Shown: positions 47,974 to 60,305 of the stretch, piece after piece
Position numbering within the stretch: position 1 is the first letter of the stretch
How the letters are laid out: each line of letters opens with the position of its first letter
NCBI GenBank assembly: GCA_028023455.1
Contig: JAQFVV010006221.1
Span: forward strand, 825,001-889,000
DNA: 64,000 nucleotides
Direction: 5' to 3'
DNA from: Epiperipatus broadwayi
Taxonomy: Eukaryota > Onychophora > Udeonychophora > Euonychophora > Peripatidae
Notes under the pieces: model-generated
What the model was told of the DNA's origin: nothing
Databases searched by the model: none
Seen by the model: only the letters and a program-made list of their open reading frames with translations
Program-made: the position numbers and the translations under genes

Positions 47974-50124
47974 TGAAGAAGTTATTATAAGCAATATATA
48001 TGAATATATGAAGAAATGCAAAGAAAGTAAAGGAGAAGAATAAGAGTATAAAAATACTTCAAATTTTAAATTTGTAAGTAAAAATAAATCTTTTTTTTTT
48101 TAAACTTATTTGTCTACTCTTTTTTTTTAATATTGTTTTTATTAAAATTGTTATCCCTAAAAACAACGAGCGTTTAAAACTAGCATTTAACCATTCTTGT
48201 GGTCAATTATGTGTCTTGCTTTGCAACTGATGCAGTATAAAAAATTGCTATACAATATATATAGATAATTATGATGTCATTACAAGTTAAATATTAACAA
48301 AAAAGATATTTACATTTAATTTCCCGAAGGCATACACATATAATAAGACTGATGAAGTCATTAATTCCCTAGATCCGTTTTGAAACCTTTGGAGACAGAT
48401 CTCTCTAGTTCCTGCACTGACTTGCCATGAGTATAATTACAACAGTCCCAAAACAGTTCTTTGCAAATCAGAAGCAGAATAGCGATGTGTAAAAAAGAGC
48501 GGGAATCTCTGATTTGCTTTTCTATTTATCACTTTAAAACATTTATTTCATCAAGCGAGGGTAAAGAAAAGATCTTATTTATTGTAATGTTGCTGGAAAA
48601 GTCAATTCCATTATACAAGAAGAGTATAACAAAAAATATTTAATACAATATAAATTTGCTTCTTTTATTTATAAATAAATATCATACTTACTATAAATTT
48701 AAATTATAAAGATATGTTTATTTTTGTTAAATCCTATTTTAAACATCTTTTTATAGAAATAAGTAATTTCTTTTAAGCTATGAATATGATAAATGTTGTA
48801 CAGAAAGAAAAACTTATTCTGGGTGATGAAATTAGACCGTTTAGTGATAAACATCTATATTAAGTAATTTATATTACCTATAAATTAATTTAAATACGAA
48901 CACATTTAAAATAAACTGTGCTAAAAGAATGATTAAGCAATGCTATACTATCATCAATGATTGCTTAGTTATATCAACCTGTTTACAGATAGAAAACTTA
49001 AAATACATTACATTTACATGTTAATAATATCAATATTATTTATCATTGTATTTTTATCTTTTTTTTTACTTGGCTTTTGCCAATAAAGAGTTTCTGAATT
49101 ACTGTTGCTCAGTTTTTGAACTTTTTAGGCTACATTTAAGTCCTAAGTATATAATTCTATTTTCAATAATATCCATTTTATAAAGCATTGGCATCTAAAG
49201 CAAAATAAATCCATATAAAAGTGATTTCTCAAAATGTGGAGAAAAAAGAGGACAAAAAAAAGCAATTATAGCATTAAAAAAGTAAGCCTCTATTTTAGAT
49301 TCAACAGATAAAATTTTTTTAAAAAGTGTTGGATTTTTCGATAGTACTCTTAAAAAAAAATGTTATTTTTCTAAAAATGAGACTTTTCTTAAAATTATAA
49401 AATTAAAAAAAAAAAGACTGCTTAACATTACAAAATTTGACAAGGAATTCTAGCTATTTACAATATCATTTGCTTATGAATAAAAACTTGAGTACTTTTG
49501 ATAAACAATGTTGATCCAGTCTACATAAAAAAAAAGTGTTATTTAAATAAATAGTGGAATCATGCCCAATAATTCTTTCTAAGCCCTAAGTGTGGCAAAA
49601 TCTGTTCAATTAACTAAAAATTTGTATGCGATTTAAAAACAAAGAAAATACAATGTCTGTTCATTTATAATTAGTTTATTAGAACATCATATTAATCTAT
49701 AATGGCTACGTGTTAATGTAATATTTCTTTTCATTTTTATCCTATTATGCTTTTATATATATATACAATATATATAAAATACCATATCCATCTTAAATGA
49801 ACACTCCACAATGCAATCTGTAAAATAAAATATATAAGTATATATAAAAATGTATGTATAGATAAGCATTAATTACTGATTATATATATTTGAATATTGT
49901 AGCTCAGATGATGACTGCTGGGCAGTTGAAATCGTAAGCCAGAAGGACTAAATTTTATTTAATAATTGCATTGCAATGTGTTCATTTAAGGTATATACGG
50001 TATTTTATATATAATGTAATATTTGCTATTATTTAAATTTTAATTATGTATGTATATAAATTTGAGTTGGTTTTTTTAAATATGTTTGTTAACTTAATTA
50101 ATAATTTTATTTTTTTAGACAAAC
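47974..50124. other. Intron of RPUSD2, AT-rich, one more hammerhead-like relic
   Basis: At 49903-49934 CAGATGATGACTGCTGGGCA followed by GTTGAAATCG is a degraded copy of the hammerhead-like family (core changed). 48320-48520 is less AT-rich but has no recognisable exon. Confidence 0.5.
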
Positions 50125-50475
50125 CTTATACTTCCATGCATGCAGAAACATGATTAATTCATCAGGTTTTGGATCACGACACTTCATTCTACATTCAGGA
50201 CAGTCTAGGTCAAAGTGAAAATTCTCGTCATTTCTCTTCTCTGTTAATGGACTTGAAATGTCTGTCTTACTGAAATCTTTGTCAACAATAGTCTGTGAAG
50301 AAATACTACTGCAAAATCCATTCTGCTGCTTATCCTCTTGGATAATGGCATTATCAGGAAATAAAGAAGCCGCACCATTGGCAGGTGGAAGATCGATCTC
50401 TGTCATTTCTGAGCTTGGTAAATCTCCCTCTAGCCAATTTTGAATATTATGTCGGCGGATTAATTCCTGGATTAG
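50125..50475 (-). CDS. RPUSD2: RPUSD2-like pseudouridine synthase, internal exon
   Basis: Minus strand: acceptor TTTTTAG, 117 codons in phase 0, donor AAG|GTTTGT. It begins LIQELIRRHNIQNWLEGDLP and ends LDCPECRMKCRDP, KPDELIMFLHAWKYK. The CPEC/C-x-C pair followed by DP-P-EL-(M/I)(F/Y)LHA-(R/K)YK is the C-terminal signature of RPUSD2-type RNA pseudouridine synthases. The Ser/Thr-rich middle is a variable linker in the family. The protein isomerises uridine to pseudouridine in RNA; the catalytic Asp lies upstream, outside this window. An ORF caller would start it at the internal Met and run past the donor; both are artefacts. Confidence 0.88.
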
Positions 50476-51837
50476 CTAAAAATCAAAACAAATAAAATTT
50501 ATAATTTTATATTCAAAGAATATCATTTCACCAAAGGTGATAAAATAAATATCATACTTCAATATATATATATATGTATTTAAATGAGAATTACTTTTTT
50601 GATGGGAATTAAAAAAATAAAGAACATAATAAAAAATATCTTACTAATTGACAACTAAAATTAAAATCTTAAAATCACTGTAACAAAAATATAACGTAAA
50701 AATGTAATGACATTATTTGAATATCATCAAATAAATACATTTATTTTTTATTCTGACCATAGGATAAATAATTAATAGTTTAATCAAGATAAATTCTAAA
50801 AACTATTCATTAAAGTAGCCTTAACATAAACAACAACAAAAACAAATTTACAAGTAATAAATAAGATTATCAGTTGAGGAATGATCTTGAGGAAAGTAAT
50901 TATTAATTTGATAGATATATAGTACACATTTTAACATCATGTGCACATGAAATCGAAGTAAATTGGCCCATTAATGCAATAAAACAATCATATAATCAAC
51001 TGTCACATAATTTCACATAAATCATTTTAAACCACGGACTTGTCCACAATCTGGGATTCATGTCTCACTGGATAAATCTTAACATTTTTAAGGTCACAAT
51101 ACCCCACCCCCAAACCATCTGTTATTCTCTTGCTATGCAAAATTAGTTGACAAGTGATTTACTTACCTAGATTGCCAAATGAGTATTAATGTGTTATCTG
51201 TAAAAATAAAAATTGTAACATGATGTTACTTTAATTATTAGCAAAAGAATTGTCATACTCTTATGGGCCTATGGTTTCTTTCCCCCCTTTTTTTTTACTT
51301 CTGTATAAAATGATAAATTAATAAATAGGAAAACAAATAATTAAAACCGACAGTAGACCAATATTATTTGTAGTTTTATTTGTGCAATCCAATAATGAAC
51401 TACTAATGCACATTAATCTCTAAAATCTATATTATAATAATAGCAAATATATATTTATTAAATACTATTACATTAAAATATGCAGTCAAGAATTTAAAAA
51501 TTCACTGCTGTGCTTTATACTATTGACATAAGCCTATATATACGTTGAAAGTAAAATAACCTAATTTCATTTATTACTTTTTTTAAAAAAACAAAAACTA
51601 TGCTATTAAAATTACAATATTTTATCTATCTATGAATAAAAGGTAACTTTTCTTAATACAGTATATAAAAGTTTTTGATTTACCAAAACAAAAAAAAAGA
51701 ATTCCATTGAAAAATGTACAGATATAAAAAAAAAAATAGACATTTCCAGTCATTGAAAAGTGTCCAACTACTAAATCTTCACCAGAAATATATAAAAATT
51801 ACAAATGAGGATAATGCCTAAAGATTATAGCTGCTCC
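50476..51837. other. Intron of RPUSD2, AT-rich
   Basis: No gene or repeat-family signal. Confidence 0.5.
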
Positions 51838-51885
51838 TTAATTTAAATCAGAGTCTGAAGGCTCAATTCCGGCATCCGAGGCAAT
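51838..51885 (-). other. Possible alternative terminal exon
   Basis: Minus strand: TTTTTTAAAG followed by 15 codons, IASDAGIEPSDSDLN, and TAA. The phase fits the donor of the upstream RPUSD2 exon (62505), so splicing here would give a shorter protein lacking the C-terminal module. It is richer in G+C and acidic residues than its surroundings. The acceptor is weak and the segment short; it may be chance. Confidence 0.3.
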
Positions 51886-51988
51886 CTTTAAAAAATAGTC
51901 ATTTTAAAATTATTGAAAAAGCTTAAACAAATTAACGAATATAACAGAAAAAATACATATTGAGTAAATGTTTTTTTAAAGAAAATGG

Positions 51989-52072
51989 CTATATTAGTAT
52001 CTATTTCAATTCAGCATCTGAGACAAGTGCCTATATTAGTATCTATTTCAATTCAGCATCTGAGACAAGTGC
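51989..52072. repeat. Perfect 42-bp tandem duplication
   Basis: CTATATTAGTATCTATTTCA and the following 22 bases are repeated exactly at 51989-52030 and 52031-52072. Confidence 0.95.
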
Positions 52073-52281
52073 CTCAACCATCCTACCCACAAGGCCAGCC
52101 CTGATTGAGATTACTAAAAATTTATTGTCTAAAATCTCAAATTAATTTTATTTTAAACTCTAGGATGACCAATATGAATTGATCAAAGCAAAAAACAAAA
52201 CAAAACCAACAAATGATTACAATCATGAAAAAGAGGAAGTCTTCTGACGAAATAATCACATAACACAGGTAATATCTAGAT

Positions 52282-53386
52282 CAGTGGTTTTCAATCTTTT
52301 CACACCTGCGGACTGGCAAAAATAAGGATAAGATTTTGCGGACTGGAAAAAATAAGGATAAGATTTCACAGACGGCCAAAGGCTACAGATAAATTTTCTT
52401 AAAGATTTGAACAGCTTAGCCTTGGATGAGCATAATTGGTATAACTGACCAAAACAACACACTAGTTACTGTGTATTGCTTACCTTTACATGATGAACAC
52501 TCTTTCTCGAGTTTTGCAGTCATACTGTTACAGAAAACAGTATGTTCTCATCAATGTGCCTGCATTGCTACATTTATTATTTCACTGTTAAAACATGCAA
52601 ATATAAAATGTTATTCACCTGAATGTTGGGAAATATCACAGCTAGTGTAATTACATGACAATGATTATGATAAATGTAATATCTGTATTTAATGTTAAAT
52701 ATACAAGACGAAGTTATATATATATATATGGAGTTTGTATAATAAAAAACTTTATTTTTTTTAAAATTTTGAATCTGGTGTTATTCAATGTCATTTTTAC
52801 CCAAATTAAAAAAAAAGAAACAGAACGAAAAGTTGTTTTGGTAAAGTGTCATATAGAAATAAAACAATCATTATAAAGATGTCATTTTTCTAAAAAAAAA
52901 AAAAAAGAATAGATTTACGTTCTTGATGAAGGGAAATCATCATTAATGATCTGTCTCCATTTTGTGAAGTTTACAATTTCAAAAAAAAAATGTCACACAC
53001 AAAATAAAAAAATGATACAAATGCAATAAAAATTTTGCTATATGTGATCAATAAATGAGCTGATGCCTACTAGGTATAGACGTGTAAGAAGTGCAATTAT
53101 CATGAGATTGATGCTTTGTTTTTTAAAGATTGCATTTTCAGATAAATTCCTTTGATTATTATTTAGTAATTATAGTATTATCTAATAATTTAAATAAAAT
53201 TTTGATTTATAATTAATTTTATTTAAGCAATTGCGATGAAAAAGTAAATAAAAATTGTTTATATTAATTAAAAGTTTAAAATCTTATTATTTTCTTATTA
53301 CACACTTTCCTGCCAGTCTAGCGCTGACCGGCAGAAAACTTCTGCAGACCGGCACTGGTCCGCGGACCAAGGGTTGAAGACTACTG
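52282..53386. mobile_element. Non-autonomous hAT element
   Basis: 1,105 bp with hAT-type ends (CAGTGGTTTTCAATCTTTT at left; reverse of the right end CAGTAGTCTTCAACCCTTGG) and the 8-bp duplication ATCTAGAT (52274-52281 and 53387-53394), the length expected for hAT. It has no transposase. Near the left end GCGGACTGGAAAAAATAAGG is duplicated. The right end is GC-rich (GACCGGCACTGGTCCGCGGA). Confidence 0.9.
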
Positions 53387-53394
53387 ATCTAGAT

Positions 53395-54873
53395 AACTTA
53401 ATCTGAAAACTGAATGCATAAGGACATTGAAATTTTTAATATTTAATAAGAATAGTGAACATCTTACATTCTTCAATCAGCTAAATATAATGAAATCAAT
53501 GTGAAATTTACTATTTATGAAAAAGAAGATATAGAAATTAAAAAAAAATACAAAGAATATAAATAAACAAATACAATTAAAATTAGCCTACTGTATTGAA
53601 ATAAAAAGTTTAATCTTTAAAGACAGCAAAAATGTTTTGATATAGCTAATCTAATTAAGAATAAATATGAAAAATTTTGATAATGCAAATATAACTTGTA
53701 TATACGATAGTAAAAAATGAATTTATTAAAAAAATAGATTTTATGTTAAAACCTGCAGTTAAAAATATTAATTAAACTAAAGAATGAATGAATATAAGGA
53801 AAATTATTTTAAAAATAAAGACATTTAAAATAATTTGACTGATTAATTAAATAAATAAAAAATATATATAAATAAAAATTTTATTATAGAAAAATAAAAA
53901 TACAGCAAAACAAAAAAAAATTATAAATGTACATGGATTAAAGATAGATACATTTTCTATAAAACAAAATGATATAATGAAAAAAATGGATAAGTTTAGC
54001 ATTATATTAAAGATATGTATTCAAAGGATTTTGATTCATTGAAAAAAGTGGGAGATAAGGATTTTAAAATGAAATATTGAAAACAGTATCTTTACTATAT
54101 TTCATGAAAATATTGGAAATATATAAAAAAAATTGGGATAAATTAATTACAATTATATAATTTAAATAAATATAAATGATTTTCTGACATTAATTGAAAC
54201 AAATAAAAAATATTTTATAATAAACATTTTTATTTACTGTACATTAAAAAACATAAGTAATTGTTTTTCTTTCAACATTATTTCTGGATACCACATTTTT
54301 ATTTCAAGTTAAATATAAAAACCCCAATTATGGTTTAAAGGAAACAATTATTTTTGGCTTTTTAGTGCATAATAAATAAAAGAGTTTATTATTTTTACAT
54401 TTTTAGTAATGAGATGTTTCATAATTATTCCAATTTTAATTTAAATGAAGAATAAAAACAATTTCACAATCTTTGTCATATTTGAAAGGAAATTTGCATA
54501 TTGAAAATTGATTCCAATATTATTTTGCTTATATAAGAAAAGTTTTTAAAAAAATGAAATTTTATAATGAAGAGAAATTGAAATTTCACATTTTTTAAAA
54601 AAGGAATTTTTACAATGAAGAAAAATTATTTGTTTTTATTTTTATTTGAATTTACCATACGTATTTTTTTAATGTAAGCCTTTTTAAAAAAATAAAATGC
54701 TGTCCACTCATGCATATCACTGAAAACTTAATGAACCGATATCAATGCATTTGAAATTCAGTCTGCCAATACCATTACACTAAACAAATGGGGAACAACT
54801 CTGAAATATTTCAGTTATACTAACACATATAGAGTTGTAATTATATTTTATTGAGTGCACAGGAAATCTATGT
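53395..54873. other. Intron of RPUSD2, very AT-rich
   Basis: No exon-like signal. Part could be the far 5' region of the decayed LINE at 55800-57297, but I see no domain. Confidence 0.4.
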
Positions 54874-55355
54874 AAATACTTAACCAGGCTTTAACCTGTA
54901 ACGAATGTGCCTTAAAATTTCTAATAGTCAAGCAATATTATTTTGCCGATAGAGGGACCTCACAAACCAGGACACAAGATAGCAACTTTTATAAAGATAA
55001 GAGCGGCCGTCTTATCTTTAACCACAACTCTACAATAGTTTATAGATTTTCCACTATTAAGATCGTAACATTAACTCACTGTAAATCGCAAGATTTGGCG
55101 AAGGCTAATTACTAAAGGAAATAGTAGACTTAAACAGTGAAGAGAACAACAACTTCATGCTTCCAAATCACGATGCTTCAGATTGGCCTATATAAGTAGA
55201 AATTTACGTTAAAGATAAGACGGCCATTCTTATCTTTATAAAAATCGCTATCTTGTGTTGGGGTTTGTGAGATCCCTCTATTGGCAAAATAATATTGCTT
55301 GACTTAGAAATTTTAAGGTGCATTCATTACAGGTTAAAGCCTGTTTAAGTATTTA
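54874..55355. mobile_element. Inverted-repeat MITE with internal hairpins
   Basis: About 482 bp with inverted arms of about 145 bp (AATACTTAA(C/A)CAGGCTTTAA at both ends), flanked by TA, which would fit a Tc1/mariner-type element. Each arm ends in a short hairpin: AAAGATAAGAGCGGCCGTCT at 54993 and AAAGATAAGACGGCCATTCT at 55211, both followed by TATCTTT. No coding capacity. Confidence 0.8.
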
Positions 55356-55799
55356 TTAACACATATACAAAATTTAAAGGAAATCCATATGATAGAAGTA
55401 TATTGAAAATTGATTACAACATTTAGCATAAACAAACATAATTTCTAAAGTTAATAAAAGCATTTAAAAATGAAATAGTTTGTATAATATTGTAGAAATT
55501 ACAAAAATGAAGGAGGTATAATCATTTTCGCTAGAAAAAATACTTTTGTTAAAAAACTAGCTTTGAAACTATACATATAACTTTTGAATTAAATAATAAA
55601 AAAGATAAGTCATTAGCATTACAGAGACCAGTAGATAATTATTGTAGAACATTTATAAGATAAAGTTCTAAAAAAAATAATAATGAGATAATATTGAGAG
55701 ATGATATGAATATTGCTTAACATAAAAATTCTAAAAGTATTAAAGATTATTTAAAACTTACAGAGATAAAGAAATTATAATAAATAATATGGTATCTAC
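55356..55799. other. Intron of RPUSD2, AT-rich
   Basis: Nothing recognisable. Confidence 0.4.
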
Positions 55800-57297
55800 A
55801 TGTGTTGACTGTATTAATACAAGTCTAATGAAAAACAATGTTTTCACTAAAGTATTATTAAAAAAAAGATTGATGATTTTAATCTATATTTCTACCCACA
55901 TACAATAAAATACAATATGTTAAAATCACATCAAAAGTTGGATGAAAACAATTTGATATTGTTTAATAAAAAAATTGATCAGAAAATTGCTACAACTGAC
56001 TGGAATGAAATGAAAAAAAAAAAAATTAATAATACAAATGGGAAATTTGCAGAAATATTCAGTGTAATACGTAAAAAAAATTCAGAAAAAAATCATTATG
56101 ATTAAAAATAAATAAAAATTGCAATGTTGTAAATTGGATAAATAGAAAAATATTGAAACAAAATAAAAATGAATTACGGACATATATATATATGAAAATT
56201 ATCAAAATAATGATTTATTTCTTGAATATAAGGCAATAAGAAATAAAATTAATTCTATATGGGCAGAGAAAATATTATTTTATAAAAAAAAAAAATTAAT
56301 GAAAATAAAAATAATATTAAAAAATTTGAAAAAAAAAAAATTTACACTTAGGAAACATAATTCTATAAATAATGAAAATTAAAAAAAAACAAAAAACATT
56401 TTAATACAAATGATAATTTATTTTATCTAACAAATGCTTTTAATACCACATTTTTAGAAATATTTAGTAAAGTAAAAAAAAAATCTGACCATGGTATTCT
56501 ATTTAAAAAAGTTATAATATTCAATATCACTGAATTTTCAATTTCTGTGCTACATCTAATTGAAGAAAAAAATATATAAAATAATAAAAAAATTTAGAGT
56601 AAATATAAGTCTAAAAATAAATAAAATCAGAATGATAAACATAATGAATAATATGGTGAATATAAATTTATCCATAATAAGACCAATTTTAAATTAGACA
56701 GCTAAATAAAATATATTTTTTAAAACTCGAAATACGGATTATGAACAAGAGTTTTATAAAATAATCAAAAAATTTAAAATATAGCTCTTTTAATAAAAAT
56801 TAATACGCTTTCATAGAAGAAAGTTATATTTTTAGAGAATTTTAAAAATAAAATATATATAACCATTAATTATTTTAGATTTTTATAAGGTTTTTAATGA
56901 TGTTAAACAATCAATTTATTGTGGAAAATTTTTTTTTCTCACCTTGGTTCAAAAATTATTTGAATAGTAGATTTTTTTTTTCATATTTTTTGTTTTCATT
57001 AGTGCCTCTATAATATTAACTCCAGCATATAATATAACGAAAATATCAAATAAATTGAGTAATAGGGGGAAAAAAAAGTATTTTCTCAAGATTCTGTACT
57101 TAGGACACTGCTGTTTCTATAAATGATTTTGAAATATTAAAGGATTAAAATTTTAATATGCTAACGACATTGCTATTATGAATGTGAATAACAATATTGA
57201 TATTGTAGTTAAAAATTGTCAAGAAAGACTTTAACAAAATTATCTATAGGTGCTTTAAACAACAGAATTTACATAAATGGAAGAAAATCCTAATGTA
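55800..57297 (+). pseudogene. Decayed non-LTR retrotransposon (CR1/Jockey-like)
   Basis: Very AT-biased plus-strand relics in the right order. The pre-RT linker is at 55950-56105 (KKIDQKIATTDWNEM, NTNGKFAEIFSVI). An RPILN trace is near 56690. LDFYKVFNDVKQSI at about 56875 stands for the family LDFSKAFD-V-HSIL block. YANDIAIMNVNNN at 57157 stands for YADDTAI, with the second catalytic Asp context changed to Asn-Asp. QERL and the INGRK-like end follow. Interrupted on the right by a ribozyme-family insertion. Confidence 0.65.
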
Positions 57298-57531
57298 TGT
57301 TAATAAATTCACATGACTGTGGCTGCTGGAGGGTTGCATTAGATCCTAAGATCTAGGTGCAGTGCTCTTAGATACAAGGCTCCTCACTGACGAAGGCCAC
57401 AAGCCAGAAACTAGTCTGGGATGTTGGATGAGTAGGCACTAGATGGGGATTTTATGCATAAGCCTTCTGGCATCCATTGATTACTCTAGCTTGCTGTGTG
57501 TGGCAATACGTATAGTGAGTTTTGCATGTTT
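57298..57531 (-). mobile_element. Ribozyme-family copy with hammerhead, in LINE relic
   Basis: Shares GAGGGTTGCATTAGATCCTA, the ribozyme, GCCTTCTGGCATCCATTG and the GTTTTGCATGTTTTAA end with the array. The left end keeps only a short inverted piece (AAATTCACATGA, cf. CATCACATGATCA). A 7-bp direct repeat TAATGTA (57291-57297, 57532-57538) may be the target duplication. Confidence 0.7.
57372..57429 (+). ncRNA. Predicted hammerhead ribozyme, copy 7
   Basis: Core CUGACGA, stem II GGC-CACAA-GCC, GAA and ACUAGU are intact. Stem I is slightly damaged: one G is missing from the 3' strand (UGGGA) and the outer strand reads AUACAA. Predicted cleavage follows C57416. Confidence 0.6.
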
Positions 57532-57639
57532 TAATGTAATATATAATGATAATAAATGTTTAAAAGTAGACTAGATAACATATATTAGATATTTTGGAAT
57601 GATAATGGTTGAAAAAATGTAGTATTTTGTAAAATTGGC

Positions 57640-58210
57640 AGACATGTTTATGCACTCCGGAAAAACTAGAATGTATTCGAGTTATTTTTAGATCGCGCTC
57701 TGATAGCTGAGGAATTTAATTAAGGCACTGACGTAATGGCGATCGACAATTCCAAGAAATATTTGCTGATTGCAAATATTTCTAGATAAGAGATGTTATC
57801 TTATTGGACAATGTACTGATTGCTGCAGTTATCAGAGAGCTATAGAAAGACGGTATAACAACTACGCAGAGTAGTATAGAGACTATTTGAGTAACAACTA
57901 TCTGAGGCCAGTGTACAGCGCTCAGTGGAAATGTAGTCCACAGGTATAGCTGAAAGGGCCCACAGAGTAAGAGAGCAGTAGGAGTAGTATAGAGAGTATT
58001 AGCAGCAGATTTTTGAGTACAACACCAGTATAGATATCTCGCGTCAGTGCTTGCGGTTAATGACCAGTGCCCAGTGGAAATGTAGTCCACAGGTGTAGCT
58101 GAAAGAGCCCACAGCGGAGATATTGAAAGCATTCATTGCAAGAGAACAGCAGAGCATTCGTTGCAAGAGAACATCGTGGGAATTGAACATAGTTATTTGC
58201 TGACTGCACA
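57640..58210. repeat. Less AT-rich block with internal repeats, possible solo LTR
   Basis: The unit CAGTGGAAATGTAGTCCACA followed by GGT(A/G)TAGCTGAAAG(G/A)GCCCACAG occurs twice, about 150 bp apart, and GCATTC(A/G)TTGCAAGAGAACA is also duplicated. An inverted GAAATATTTGC...GCAAATATTTC lies at 57755. The minus frame 57782-58132 is repeat-driven. A decayed LTR is possible but ends were not found. Confidence 0.4.
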
Positions 58211-58799
58211 GTCATACTTGCGGATATAACAAAAAATATCTTGCAAATATATACATTCTAAAGATAAGGTTAGATATTTTATATCAATATCTTGCAAAAT
58301 CTCCTCTTGAATGTTTTTGTGACTATATATAAATCTTAGTGGAAATCTTTAACAAAATACGGAGTAACAGTTATGGTCATGCCAGCAATTTTTAGTTTAA
58401 AAGACTAATGCTACCGCAAAAAAAAAAAAAAGTTAATTTAATAAAAGAAAATTACATGAAAAAAAAAAAAAAGAATATTTTATTTTATAAACCTCTTTAA
58501 TATATATAATTACAGAATAAAATATTTTTGACAAATGCTTCCAAAATTTTTTTTGTAAATTAATTTGAAGTATGTCTTGGAGAGCAGATTCATTCATAAT
58601 GCAAATCTCATAATAAATATGGCAAGAGAAATCATTATGTTTCTAAATTGTTTTAACAATTTACATAAAGAGCTAATAAAACTTAACAACATTATGGAGC
58701 AATAAAAACCAATTAAAAAATATATTAAAAAAAAAAACCAATAACTAGTCATCAATAATGTATATAGAAATTTAATTTTATGTAATTAACATTTTTATT
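58211..58799. other. Intron of RPUSD2, AT-rich
   Basis: Nothing recognisable. Confidence 0.4.
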
Positions 58800-59437
58800 A
58801 TGTCATCATCATCATCATCAACCATTATCAATCCACTTCAGGATGAAGGTCTCTCCAAGTTCAATCCATCTTCTCCGATCTTTAGCTTCTCTTCTCCGCA
58901 TCACCCCTGCACACTTTTCTTATTTCATCCATCCATCTCACATGTGGTCTCTTTCTGGGTCTTTTACAATGTCTTAATCCAGTTTAAGATTTCAATTGTC
59001 CATCTATTATCATGTCTTCTAGCAATATGTCCAGTCCAACTCCACTTCAGTCCTTTAATTTTTTCAATGAGGTCAGTAACACCTGTTTGTTCTCTTACCC
59101 ATACATTGCGTTTTCGATCTCTTCTTGTTACTCCCAACATGCATCTCTCCATACTTCTTTGAGTGGTCTGAAGTCTCTGTATTGCTCTTCTATTAAATGT
59201 CCAAGTCTCAGATCCATAAGTAAGAACTGGTAAAACATATTTATTAAAAACCTTCCTTTTCAAACATATAGGTATATTTCCTTTTAGTATCAAGTTATTT
59301 CTACCAAAAGCACTCCAACCAAGTTTAATTCTATGATTAACTTCATCCATTATGTTTCCATCTGTATTAATAATCTGACCAAGGTATTTGTAACTGCTAA
59401 CTCCTTCTAACTCATCATAATCAATCTTTATTTTCAT
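58800..59437 (-). mobile_element. 5'-truncated RTE LINE copy
   Basis: Closely matches the 3' part of the LINE at 12319-13000, from YKYLGQIINTDG through VLPVLTYGSETWTFN, RSMERCMLGVTRRDRKRN and WTGHIARRHDNRWT, and ends in the same (ATG)n tail (58803-58822). A short deletion near 58975 removes part of the basic tail. This is a typical dead-on-arrival LINE insertion, here in an RPUSD2 intron. Confidence 0.9.
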
Positions 59438-60100
59438 ATGTATTGATAAATATATTACTGAAATATATTTATTTTATTTTATTTTTCATCGTTAGCTTAT
59501 TTTGTGTTAAATTTAAAATCAATTTACAATTATTCAAATTGTTTATAACAACTTTTCCTATATAAAACTGCAACGAGGGTTTAGTGGAATAAGAATGAAA
59601 TTTTGTGTAAATAAGTAAAAAAAAGAAGAGAAATTTAAACAAACATAAAATTAGAACAGATATGAAGTTAATCCATAAACTTGATACTTTAATTAAAAAT
59701 GTGTAAGCATTACTTAAAGTATTAATGAAATAATAAAATGTATTTAAAAAAAAAAAAAAAACGTTTAAAATATTTTATGCTGAAACAATCTGTACTTCGA
59801 AACATTAAAAACAAATTAATGATAAGTTATATATGTATATTTTTTTTTATTTTTTTTTTTTTTATATATTTATTTTAATTTATGATTTAAAATTTTTATA
59901 TTTATAGATCGTTAATTATAAAACATTTCAAAGTAAAATAAACATCAAAATATAAAATCATTATATAATCAATGATAAAGAATCCGAATAAATACATTTT
60001 AGATACTCATAAGTATCATTATTTTTATATATTTTATCAAATAAAACCAAAAATATAATACGTCTATAAACAACTTAAATTTAATGCATTTTTATTTAGG
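59438..60100. other. Intron of RPUSD2, AT-rich
   Basis: Long T/A runs (near 59750 and 59840). Nothing recognisable. Confidence 0.5.
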
Positions 60101-60305
60101 ATCGAGTAGGAATAGACTACATAGATTCATTTGAAAATAAAATATTCTATCCCTATTTAACCTTAGGCTAAAATTCCAGTCAAACTGCATCAATTATCTG
60201 ATACATCGATGTATTCAATGTAATAGAATACGACAGCACCAAAAAGATTAAGAGATTGACCCTCATCAGATAGGAATATGACATCTATCTAACGAGAAGA
60301 ACAAT
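60101..60305 (+). repeat. Dispersed repeat pair, copy 2
   Basis: Related to 19531-19780, same block order, ending CTAACGAGAAGAACA. More decayed by small deletions. Confidence 0.7.

Noticed and set aside
48348-48395. CTGATGAAGTC...TTTTGAAACC resembles the hammerhead-like family
   Set aside because: The spacer does not pair as stem II and there is no stem I.
57782-58132. 116-codon minus-strand frame with repeated peptides
   Set aside because: Driven by a duplicated non-coding block (CAGTGGAAATGTAGTCCACA). No domain or splice context.
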